NCBI GenBank assembly: GCA_029224185.1
Contig: CM055196.1
Coordinates: forward strand, 20,920,509 to 20,984,508
Direction of reading: 5' to 3'
From: Karalla daura
Lineage: Eukaryota; Chordata; Actinopteri; Chaetodontiformes; Leiognathidae
DNA length: 64,000 bases
Positions 24,104-34,075 of the stretch are shown here, in pieces; within the stretch, counting starts at the first letter, position 1, and each line of letters opens with the position of its first letter. Below the pieces are notes generated by a model. That model was not told the DNA's origin and searched no databases. It was given only the letters and a program-made list of their open reading frames with translations. A program made the position numbers and the translations under genes.

Positions 24104-24193
24104 TGCTCTGGTAACAAGCCTGATTTTGTAACATCACAACTATCCCCTAGAATATCTAGAAGTCCAATGCGCTATCCATTGCACTACAGAACC
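24104..24193 (-). pseudogene. tRNA-Arg(UCU)-like relic
   Basis: Read on the minus strand from 24193, the 5' half follows vertebrate tRNA-Arg(UCU) closely. The acceptor strand is ggttctg, the D-arm and A box run as tagtgcaatggatagcgc, and the anticodon arm is ttggacttctag with anticodon TCT (minus strand). A short intron-sized insert follows, where vertebrate tRNA-Arg-UCU genes usually carry an intron. The T-arm is decayed (ttgtgatgttacaaaatc in place of a ggttcgaatc-type B box), and the 3' acceptor strand (ccagagca) pairs poorly. This is most likely a dead tRNA gene or the head of a tRNA-derived SINE. Confidence 0.6.
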
Positions 24194-24239
24194 TTTGTTA
24201 AAGCACTACCTCAGACACTCATCAGTTGCAAAGAATCTG

Positions 24240-24690
24240 TGGCCCTTACGCAGGTTGATTACAATTAATTAATTTGTCTTTCAGAAATGTCTGCCACCCC
24301 AATGACGTTGCAGTCTAATCAAAACAAAATACCACACCAAACCTCATTCCCTGCATTTCCATAAATGACATAAGGCATTTGCTTGCCTTGAGCTGCACCT
24401 CCTACCCAGGCCCAGCAGCATAATGAATTTATGAGGAATAGACCTTGTTTCTTGCCAGATATGCAGAGCCTGACTTTGCCATTAAAGATAATTAAACTTG
24501 CTCAAAGGAACGAGTCGCAGGGAGCTACTGGGAAAGGTCTGATTGCTTAGACCTCGTGCTATATAAATTTAATTCGAAACTAATCTGTGCAAGGTAAATG
24601 CATTTGCTCTGAACTTGAGGCCAAATAAAATATTTTGCATTCCACCATCAATTACGCTTGTCCAGCAACAATACATTTACAATAAGATGA
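24240..24690. promoter_or_regulatory. Candidate conserved non-coding element
   Basis: About 450 bases of non-repetitive sequence rich in homeodomain-type words (attaattaatt at 24262-24275; ataattaaac; aatttaattcg) and POU-like words, with no ORF. The composition resembles vertebrate developmental enhancers. This is inference only, without alignment. Confidence 0.25.
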
Positions 24691-24789
24691 TGGTGGTGAA
24701 TGAAGAAAGTGCAGAAATTACTAAGGATGAGGCAAACAATGTTTCATGAATCAATGTTTCTAAGACTAAAGTTAGTGGCTAATAATGAA

Positions 24790-24905
24790 AGCAACATGCT
24801 TATAACTATGGTTTGCAGTGGAGCAAGATGGTCCTGGGTTCAACCCCTACCTTTGACAGGGACTTTGGGTATCCTTGCTTTGTTCTCTCTTCACCTCTGT
24901 TTTTC
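24790..24905 (+). repeat. tRNA-related teleost repeat, promoter-end fragment
   Basis: 'gtttgcagtggagcaagatggtcctgggttcaacccc' (split: B box ggttcaaccc at about 24838-24847), followed by 'gggactttgggtatccttg', matches the tRNA-like end of the repeat seen reversed at 37.0, 41.2 and 55.0 kb. Confidence 0.55.
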
Positions 24906-25541
24906 CTTTCCAGCTTCTGCAAAATAAAAGCAACATTTTGAAAACATTAACAATTGTACATGTAGATTTTTGAAATCTGAGCCATTTTACTCTTAAAGTC
25001 TATCCTCTCAGCATTTCAGATTTTTATAAAATCACCCTTTAAAGCGATACAATTTTCAAAATATAGGTGTTGCGATTAATTGTTTTGTAAAATTAATGCA
25101 GAGATGCAGGTAACATAGCTATTTTTCTACACTATGTAATTTTTTTTATTGGAGAGTGAACATGTGAAAATAGCTTGAATAGAAAGGAGACGAGAAAAAA
25201 GAAACAGTTTTTACACAAAATTCAACTGCTGACTCTGGACTTTTGTGAAGGCTGCACAAGGCTTCTTCTACTGTGTATTCAACATTTGAAATGAAAAGTG
25301 AATTCAAAAGAGAGAAAAAAAACTACATTTATCATGATTTAGCGTTGCTGTTACAACCAGTCCAATTTCATCTAAATCCGATTAAATGCAAATGTCAATT
25401 TGTTAGTCTTCCAGGGCATTAACAAATGCAGCATTGCACAAAAGGAACAAAAGCACTGATAAACACAGGTTCTTCATCTCTACTGGGGCTATTTGGTCCA
25501 TATACTTACTCTTGCTGTTTTGTTTATCAAGCTAGTCACAA

Positions 25542-25545
<4 letters not shown>
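24906..25545. other. Intergenic stretch without recognised gene
   Basis: AT-rich unique sequence; nothing recognised. Confidence 0.45.

Positions 25546-25546
<1 letters not shown>

Positions 25547-25638
<92 letters not shown>
25547..25638. repeat. (CA)46 microsatellite
   Basis: An uninterrupted run of 46 CA units, the longest pure microsatellite in the window. Long histidine/threonine ORFs across it are repeat translations. Confidence 0.98.
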
Positions 25639-25639
<1 letters not shown>

Positions 25640-28433
25640 CACAGTCTGCAACTCCTATTTATAATTCATGCACGGAGACCACACAAGATTAACCTTGATC
25701 TGTCCTAGAACAATGCCTCACTGTATCACACGCATTTCTAATACAGAAAGTTTAGGAGAAATTTGCTTGATTTGTATGTGAACACCGCTGTAAATTAACA
25801 TTTTCATTTCAAGGAAATCCTCAGACCATGTGTCGTGAGAAATTATGCACGTCACAGAGCAGCGTGTGTAGGTGGTTGTTTATGTAAGAGGGTCGTACAG
25901 TGAGGATGGATGAGCCTTCCTGTGTTGTGTTGTGTGGTGTGGGCTGGGGGCGTAAATGGGTGAACTGTTGGGCTCGGTGCAAGAAATAGAGAACAGACAA
26001 AAAGCAACAAATTGCGTTGACTCTCAGGCATAGCTGGAGAGCTCCTCCACACTCAGACATTTCTGTTTCTGTAATTAAATACTTATAATCCCCCTCAGAT
26101 TTCAAACGGGCCACATAAATCAATGGAATCTATGGAGAACAGCGAGGCGGAATTGAAAACAGGTATGCAAAACAGTCTTAGAGGCACAACCTGGTAAAAG
26201 AGAAGATCCTGGTACTTAATCTTGTATTTTTACCTGACTAATGCCCCTTTTCTTCTGCTGCATGACGACACAGTACAGAATGACTATTTTGGTTTTCCAT
26301 TAAAGATAGTAATTGCAACCTTTTCGTATGTATTTGGTGTGTCCAAGATTAGACTGGTTGGTCAGTGTTTTCACTAGGAGAACGCTGTCTGATACAAACA
26401 AAATGAGCGTTTTCAAAAAGCAGCAACACAGCCGTTTGTTTCAGTTAAGTTACTTCCTGCGCCTTAGTGATTACCGGACCATTAATGACCACAATAGCTA
26501 GAGTGGGTCAAAGTATAAGGGCTGGGAAATGGTACGACGAGCGTCCATTTACGGACACCAACCACTGAGTAACGGGAGGAAGGGAAGCCTGGTTAATGTT
26601 TCTGTGACTTAATGGGACTTTTCCATGACACACTTATAGGTATAATTTGCTAAATGCAACGTTTAACATTCTTAGCATGCTTCAGTAGCTAGTTAGCAGC
26701 TAATGCTAACTCTGTGGTCTAAGCTAGTGGTAGTATGTTTTCATGTGTTCCATTATGTATGTTGCAGGCACAGAAGACAAAGCCCAGCTGAGTGTTCTCT
26801 AAAAAAAATCTTTGTATAATATTTCTAAATCTCCATTTCTTTTCCAATTTTTCAAAGAACTTTCACCAAATATGTGCAAATATTTAGAGTTGATCAAAAA
26901 GGAAAAGAAATTACAAACACAAGCTAGGAGGAGAACTACAAAAATACAGAGGCCTTGAGTTTGCTAGGCTAAATCGAAACGCAGTCATACAGATCCTGAA
27001 CCCTTTAATCTTCTCGAGCACTACCTTCACCAAAGGCCTCCAAAAACCTGCACAATATCTTTTTAAACAGAAAATAGTACCTGGAAGAACAACACAACAT
27101 ACTAAAACACCCCAATAATTTTCATTTATGTGCACAGCAGATTAAACGATTCCCGACACCGTTAAAACACCCCTGTTAAAATGGTTTGCTCCACGTGACG
27201 GTACACCCCTATACAGTATGTACCCAGTGGTTCAAGCCCCTCTCCGACCGAACTCGGAAGTGTGTCCTGCCGGTGAGTTTACTGAAACCTGTGCTATTAC
27301 TAACTCTTTAAACGGCCAATGTGTCCAAGTGTGTTCTTTAAGTTAGGGCAATGTTAACCTACCTCAACCAAATGTTAAGGAAAGCTATAAAATTTGCTTT
27401 TAATAACTAGTTCAACAATTTTGCATATGTAATGTAACTCAAGCAATGAAGTGAGGACTATTAGTTCTATAGTTGTTATAGTTTTATATTCAGCTTGTAT
27501 AGTTCATTTTGACTGATATGACAAAGCAAATGGAAAAAATGATTAAAAAAAAACAGATATTTGTGTGATTCATGTCCAAAAGAATTCGCAATTTGTTCAT
27601 AGGAAAGAGAACCTGATGTGCACAAGTGACTAAATGTTCTGGAGGTTGAACTAAGAGTTATGAGAACTTCAATTATGTTGTGAGACTGTGAAACTGTAAT
27701 AAACAATCTTGTGACTAATGCAATTGTTGACTTTGGACATAAGCAACAGGATTATTGCGCTTGAAAGCTATTGTTTTATACATTTTGATGTTGAGATTTG
27801 ATTTTATGGTGTGTGTCACAATCCAAGCAAGTGATTATATATGAACACATTACAAATAAACGAATTGAGGTTGTTTGGTAGATGATGACAGATGATAGAA
27901 ATATTACAGAAAAGGTTTATTAAACAAGGGACAAAAAGCTGCAGTTACCACAGTCACATTCCTGTGATTTGATTTGATTGTCTTAACTCATTTTTGTGCA
28001 GTGTTATCGTAGCTTATCCTCTCACGCTCAAATTTTTAGACATGAAAATTTTTTTGTATAGAACAAATTCTTTATCCTGCCAAATCGTCCAAACAAATGT
28101 ATTTCCTCAGATACAGTAAATAAAAAAAAGATAAGCTAAGATGCTTGCTGGATATTTAATTTCCCCACTATTTTTGCATTATACTCCCATGTGTGCCTTA
28201 AACTAAGCTCTAACTGCGTGTGAAATGTTTAGGCAGAATATAAAAGTGTCAAAACCATTGAGATGCAGCCGTCATCTTCCACAGTGTCACATCAGTCTCT
28301 TTTGTTTCAGCAAGACTTGATGCTGGATCAACAGCAAAGATAACTGCCCCATCGTAAAGTAATATCCTGGTTCTTTGCCTTCTTTAAAATGACTGTGATA
28401 TTGTCATAGCACATGCTGACAAAAATAGCTGTT
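25640..28433. other. Intergenic stretch without recognised gene
   Basis: No exon, RNA gene or clear repeat recognised. Short ORFs only. Confidence 0.45.
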
Positions 28434-28693
28434 TGTAGTAGCAGTTGTAGCAGCAGCAGTTAGTAGTATTATAGTATTAGTATCAGTAGTGGTAGTTTTA
28501 GTTGCTCTCTTTGTAATAGTATTAGTAGCAGCAGTAGAAGTAGTAGTTGTAGGAATAGCACTAGTAGTAACAGCAGTGTGTGGCAGTTGCAGTTTAATCA
28601 GTAATAGTACAAGTAAACAGCAGAGGTTGCAGTAATAATAGTTGTAGTAATGCAAGTAGTGGTAGCAGTAGTAGCACAGTAGCACAACTACTA
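28434..28693 (+). repeat. Imperfect trinucleotide tract (TAG/CAG/AGT)
   Basis: About 260 bases of degenerate TAG, CAG and AGT units. The antisense reading gives a Y/T/L-rich ORF of 93 codons that is an artefact. Confidence 0.7.
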
Positions 28694-30255
28694 GTTAGAC
28701 TTCGGTGCTTATTATAATGATTATGTAAATTATTTGGTCATAGATCCTTTTTATCTCAGCATTGAACTGTTGTGGTTTTATCAAACCATAAACAACTTTA
28801 GCTCTTTTAATTATCTCAAAAGCAACATCTGATCAAAATTAAAACTTGTGCCGGCTTTATTCACTGGCTCTGGCTCTGTTCGTTAAGCTCAAGTTGTGCC
28901 TGTGTTCTAGAGTCCTCAGGGCACAAACTGTGAACCCCCTGATATCACATCTCTTTTATCAAATACTACTCTGCACGCCTCTTCAGATGGTCAGAATATG
29001 TAGTATAACAGTATAACTTTGTAATGTCTCTGAAATCTTACTGAAGCACCAGCTGCGTGTTCCTCATTACGCGCTCTTACTTTTGAGTCCAGCAGAGAAA
29101 CACTTGCTTTGTTTGGACCTCTTCAAACAAAAGCAAGAAGTCTGTCAAAAAACAGACGAAAAGCAGAAGTGCTATATATCTCCTTAAATTTGCATTCGGA
29201 GATGAACTCACAGCTGTGGACATGTGGATATATTGTGATGTCTAGAAAGCATAAAGTGGAAACAATGAGCTCAGCCAGCTGTGCTCACGTCTTTAACATA
29301 ACCTAACAGAGAAAGTGAAGGGTCCCCCAGGGGGGATGTGGGTCGTCCTCTTTCTCAGGGGTCTCCCTATGCTGGGCATGACGGCTCCTATGGAAGACCA
29401 TTAACATCCACTTATGTTGGAAGTGTTGGCTCCCTCGATGTCGTTAAGAGTTACCGATAGGCATTCATCCATTCAAAAGCCTCATGTGGGAAGATTCATC
29501 CACTCTAAAACAGCTGGTATTTCTACTTCACTTCAGGCTGCAAATATTAGTCCTCGTAGAACGACTGCACTTGTTCACACCGAGTGGTGTGCCTGGCTCC
29601 AGGAGAGCAGGACGATTAAATGAATGGAGAACACCAGGGAATACCAGTGATGGGAACAGTAGGCGTAATTATCATTTAAAGTTAAACACATTTTCATGCA
29701 CTGAAACTGAGATTTCTCACCTGCATAATATGGACAATGAGTTTTTTTTAATATAAGATAAGGATACGTGCTTTATTCTTCCTCGAAGATAAATGATTCT
29801 TATTTATTGCATTGATGATTATATCACACTGACAATACACAACAATACTAGCAACAATTAATTGATGTCATAGACAAAAATCTAGGACAAAATTAGTCAC
29901 AGATAAAAACTATACGATACCAAACTATGGAGTTTTTTGTATGGAGTGAGTCATCTCGAGTCCTTACTAGTATGTCCACTGAGTTGCATAGGTGTCACAG
30001 TGAATAGCGAGAGGCGACAGGTGAATGGCGATGGCTGAGTCATCCCAAAACATCAAAGGTCTGGGACCATGTCACTCCAGAATTATTGAGAATAGAGATA
30101 ACCTGCAATTTTTGCAGTGCTGACCTTGCGTATCTCAGGACCACTTCTGTGATACCTGAGCATGTCAAGAGGAGGCGTGTCAGAGTTGTGGATGATGTGC
30201 ACTTATCTTGGTAAGGTATTTAGCTTGACATCTAGTTAGTTAGATTGAGCCGTCT
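28694..30255. other. Intergenic stretch without recognised gene
   Basis: No gene recognised. The last 300 bases, just before the LINE fragment, may be upstream LINE sequence too decayed to recognise. Confidence 0.4.
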
Positions 30256-30755
30256 CAGCTTTTAAGAAGTGGGTGGGTTTAAACAATAACCTTGAGTATC
30301 TTGGGTTCTTATTCACAACTGAGAGAAAAATACAATGGGAGATAGACAGGCGGATCAGGGCAGCATCCATAGTGATGCAGCCTCTACCGGCCTGTGGTGG
30401 AGGTGGAGGAATGTGCCACAAGGGGACACATTTATCACTGTCAATACCAATGTGGAAGCAGCTGAAATGAGTCTTCAAGCTGCCTGGGCTCAGCCTTAGA
30501 GACAGGTTGAGCTCAAACATCCAGGAGAGGCTCAAGGTAGAGCTGCTGCTGTTCCACATCAAGCAGGGTCAGCTGAGGTGACTCAGGAATCTGGGCCGGA
30601 TGGGAGGAAACCCGGCGGGAGTCCCAGGACTCTCTGGAGAGACTGTATCTCTTGGTTGGCCCTGAGATCTCCCCAGAGGAGTTGATGGAAGTAGTAGGAG
30701 AAGCGTAGGGAAGAGTGTCTGGGCTTCCCTGCTTCCGCTGCAACCCGGATCTGGG
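30256..30755 (+). mobile_element. Dead non-LTR retrotransposon (LINE) fragment, reverse-transcriptase C-terminus
   Basis: Conceptual translation gives LEYLGFLFTTERKIQWEIDR and RIRAASIVMQ. After a deletion and frame changes it gives AEMS-like, RESQDSLERLYLLV and PEISPEELMEVVGEA segments. These follow the order of a reverse-transcriptase C-terminal region very common in fish LINEs (IDRRI..AS.VM, then W.DYVS.L.W...PPEEL-type blocks). The finger-to-C-terminal middle is missing, several stops are present, and there is no endonuclease. The clade was not resolved. It is inactive. Confidence 0.75.
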
Positions 30756-32375
30756 ATGAGGAAAAACAGTGGTAATAATAGAAAACAAGGGAGAGGAAAA
30801 AGTTAGCTGCACTTGCTCTGTAGTTCAGCCAAGAGTGTGGAAAAAAAACCTGAAACAATGTGAAACAACATCCAAAGTGCTACCAATGATAGAATCCCTA
30901 AAGAAATGTAACTTTAATATAAATTTGAAGTCGGTAACATAATTAAGAGTGAGAGCTCCATTTGAAACATTTGAGAATCGGGCCTGTAAACGGTTTGTAA
31001 GTAGGTTTGATTCCCAGCAGAAAACATCTACTTAACTGTATTTTACATAAACTAATTCTCTCTAATAAATGGTATGCCATTCTTTGGAAACAATGTAAGC
31101 GAGCATATAGAAACCCATTATGGAGCCAAGCTTTCATTAGTCTCGGTTCTGTTGGTTCCTTTGAGAAATACCTGCATAAGCCTAACAAGTCAACATGTGA
31201 TTAACATTATGCTACAACACTGAAATAGCACAGCAAAATGAGCATATGGCTTCCCCCCCCATGGACAATTAATCAATTTTAGATGGAAATGGAAAGTCGG
31301 CACATGATAAATGGGTGTTGCTAATATTTACACAACACTACAATTACATCGTTAACACAGATCAGTTGCAAATACAGATTAAACACAGTTTGTGTCTAGG
31401 TTTGTGTCCATGCCTTTAAGCTTTGAGAGTCAGTGTCACGTTTTGACCACAGAGAATAAAATAAATAATAATTTGAAATGATTGAACCTTTTGATTCTTT
31501 GTTTTTGTTTATTCTGTTTTTTTTTTTTTTCCCAAGAGCGCAGGACTAATCAGTTGTGGGCACCTGAGTAATCTAAGGCATAAAACTTACTTCCAACAGA
31601 GAAAATATGCAAATACCAAGGCTGAAAGGCTAAGCAGCGTCAGTGTTTTGCTGCTGCTCTGTTCAGTGGAATATTGTGAACGTACACAGATTGACCTCTC
31701 ATTTTTCCTCTCATTACAGATACCTGAACGCACTAATCTGAGCTGGCACCTGGACCTCCCACCTCTGCAGAGGCGTCTGTGTCATGTGCATGCGCTGAAC
31801 AAATGTGTCGCCATCTCGATGAGCGAATAAGTGAGTGTGAGGTGAGGAGTTCTTCAGAGGTAAACACCACTTGAATATGGCCTGGAAAAACATTTGATGA
31901 CAGCGTCTTTGACAGGGAGTTATCAGCGCAATTCACTCTCTGTGCCACTGAAGCAAACCTCACCTCACCGTATGATAGTGTGTCTTCACTATATTTTCTC
32001 CTCCTTTACAATCAGACATTTTGTTGGGACTATTTTCATAAACATCTTCTCAGTGCATGTTGTGATTTTTGCCCATGTTATTTTACAGTTTACAGGCTTA
32101 TTAAGTGCTGCCGTTCTTTCAAAAGATACGAAAGCACTGAACTTTCTTGATGAATCTACCCCAGGGCAATGCTTTCAAATTATGGTTGAAGATTATGGTT
32201 TTTCTCACCCTCCTGAGCCATCCCAGACACCTTATCTGTCGCTAATATCTGTGAAATTTGAGGTGAGACATGAAATGGGATGTGGCAAAACACTTTCACT
32301 CTGCACCTATAACCTGGTACACATACTATTCCGACATTACTTAAGCCCTGTTAATGAATACAATGAAATAATGAA
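30756..32375. other. Intergenic stretch without recognised gene
   Basis: An ORF of 161 codons (31894-32379) shows no family features and no splice or promoter context; I treat it as chance. Otherwise unique AT-rich sequence. Confidence 0.4.
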
Positions 32376-32436
32376 ATGACAATGAGAAGCGTGTTGTTGA
32401 AACATGGTCTCAATAACTGGTGCTATCGTATGTCAG

Positions 32437-32468
32437 TGAGAGAGAGGGAGAGAGAGAGAGGGAGAGAG
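32437..32468 (+). repeat. (GA)n-type microsatellite
   Basis: Purine-only GA/GGGA run, interrupted. Confidence 0.8.
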
Positions 32469-32894
32469 CAGGTTCACAACAGGGTTGTAGCTTACAAACC
32501 TAAGAAAATACAACAAATTAGATACAAGTTGTGTGTGGAAGTGATTAAACAAACTGTCCCAAGCCGTGAACAAACGGTCGTCATTTGTAAGACAGGATTG
32601 TCGAGTGGGTCTCACTAATGGCTGTGTGCGTCCCGGAGCACAAACTGTAATGCCAGTTTGTTTGCATTCCATAGAGTCATACTGTATATGAAGAGGCACT
32701 ATGAGTTAGCTATGAGTAAGTGGAATAGATAATACTGACAGGCTGTCACAGTAAGCACCAGTGACAGAGACACACACACTAGTCTGTGACTAATTGGTTC
32801 AGGGACCAAAACTAAGAAGCACAAGGCAGACTTCAGACTGCAAGAAATTCACAGGTTTTATACCCAACAACAAAGAAAATCAGTCAAAAGGTCG

Positions 32895-33060
32895 ATGGTT
32901 AATGGACTGGTACTTATATAGTGCATTTCTAGTCTTCATGAGCACTCAAAGCAGATCACAGACATACACTAAACTTACCCCATTCACTCACTGTGTATTC
33001 ACACACATGCAGAAAAGCCCTTGGTCCACCATAGGATTCTTGCTGTGAGGCAACAGTGGT
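32895..33060 (-). repeat. Teleost dispersed repeat copies (decayed)
   Basis: 'atggactggtacttatatag', then 'tgcatttctagtcttcatgagcactcaaagc', match a widespread fish repeat (ggtacttatatagcgcttttctag type). The end, 'gattcttgctgtgaggcaacagtgg' (about 33030-33055), matches the tRNA-like end of the family at 37.0 and 41.2 kb. This may be two fused elements. Confidence 0.6.
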
Positions 33061-33874
33061 TTTTACAATGTCACTATGTTGTGAGAGTTAAGAATATTCA
33101 GTGTTGATGTGCAAGTGCTTTGTTCCTTATTGCACCTCTTTCATGAGAAGGGTTCCTCCTTGGCGCTCTACACACTGTTACAGCCACTTGGGGTCTTTGC
33201 AGCAACACATGGGAAATGTGGCTCATGATTGCACACAGCATGAGAGCACGGTTAGTGAGCAGCTCTGGCACTGGAGGCTGTGAGATCTTTGGAGGTGTGT
33301 CAACAGTGAAGGTCAAATGGGTTGCACCAAAAGCTTCCTCCTCACAAGACGCCTTTGAATCCAAGTCAGCAGACGCAGCAAGATCTACAAGAGAAGGAAA
33401 AAGTAGAGTCGATGGATAATGAGCTGAAGATTTACTGACAAAGTTTTGCCCTGAAAAGCGAGGAGAGACATTGGTGAGACGATCCAGTCTGAGTAATGAA
33501 TCATTAAGTATGAAGCTGTTTGATCCAGCAGATGACTTCAATCTGCTCTACAAGATTAATTAGTTTTCATAAGTCATCCACGAGTTTTATCTGTTGTGAT
33601 GAGCATGATATGGTGCTAAATATGCATCTACGACCCTTTGCAAAGCCATCGTCTCCTTATCTTGCCAGAGACATGAAACAGAACACAGTCAGAAAGCTTA
33701 AATAAATAAAGCATTTACCAACAGCCCAGGCTTTGAAGAGGAATCACCTGTCAGTGTAAACCCTCTATTTTTGGAACAATAGGTTATTTTAATGCAGTGA
33801 CATTGAGCTTGCTAAAGTAGTTTCCTAGTTGTCCCAGTTCAATTGTTAGCCATCAATACATGTATCTCTATTCT
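33061..33874. other. Intergenic stretch without recognised gene
   Basis: A 147-codon antisense ORF (33098-33541) has no recognisable domain. Nothing else seen. Confidence 0.4.
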
Positions 33875-34075
33875 GTGTCCAACCCTGAGGTTTCTTCCTT
33901 TTTTCTCCCTGTCAGGGTTTTTCTTGGGAGTCGTTCCTCAGCCTTTGCGAGGGTTAAAGGACAGGGGGTGTTTACTGTGTATACATTGTTGCTCACTTTG
34001 TAAAATGCCTTGAGATAACATCTGTTACTGTATGAACTGGAACTTAAAATAAATAAAATTGAGTTGAGTTGAGTT
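33875..34075 (+). mobile_element. 3' end of a teleost LINE/SINE with pentanucleotide tail
   Basis: The order 'gaggtttcttcc', 'tttttcttgggag', 'aatgccttgagataa', 'tactgtatgaactgg', 'aataaataaaattgag' and (TTGAG)n matches the characteristic 3' end of an abundant fish retroelement ending in TTGAA/TTGAG repeats. The 5' part is absent, as in a 5'-truncated insertion. Confidence 0.65.

Noticed and set aside
25426..25708. His/Thr-repeat ORFs
   Set aside because: Direct translation of the (CA)46 microsatellite.
26560..27236. Possible terminal inverted repeats (aaccactgagta / tacccagtggtt)
   Set aside because: Only about 11 matching bases, no flanking target duplication and no internal similarity to transposons.
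28404..28685. Tyr/Leu/Thr-rich antisense ORF
   Set aside because: Translation of the imperfect trinucleotide tract.
31894..32379. 161-codon ORF
   Set aside because: No family features, AT-rich hydrophobic composition and no supporting signals; chance ORF.
33098..33541. 147-codon antisense ORF
   Set aside because: No domain recognised; it overlaps short ORFs on the other strand equally well.
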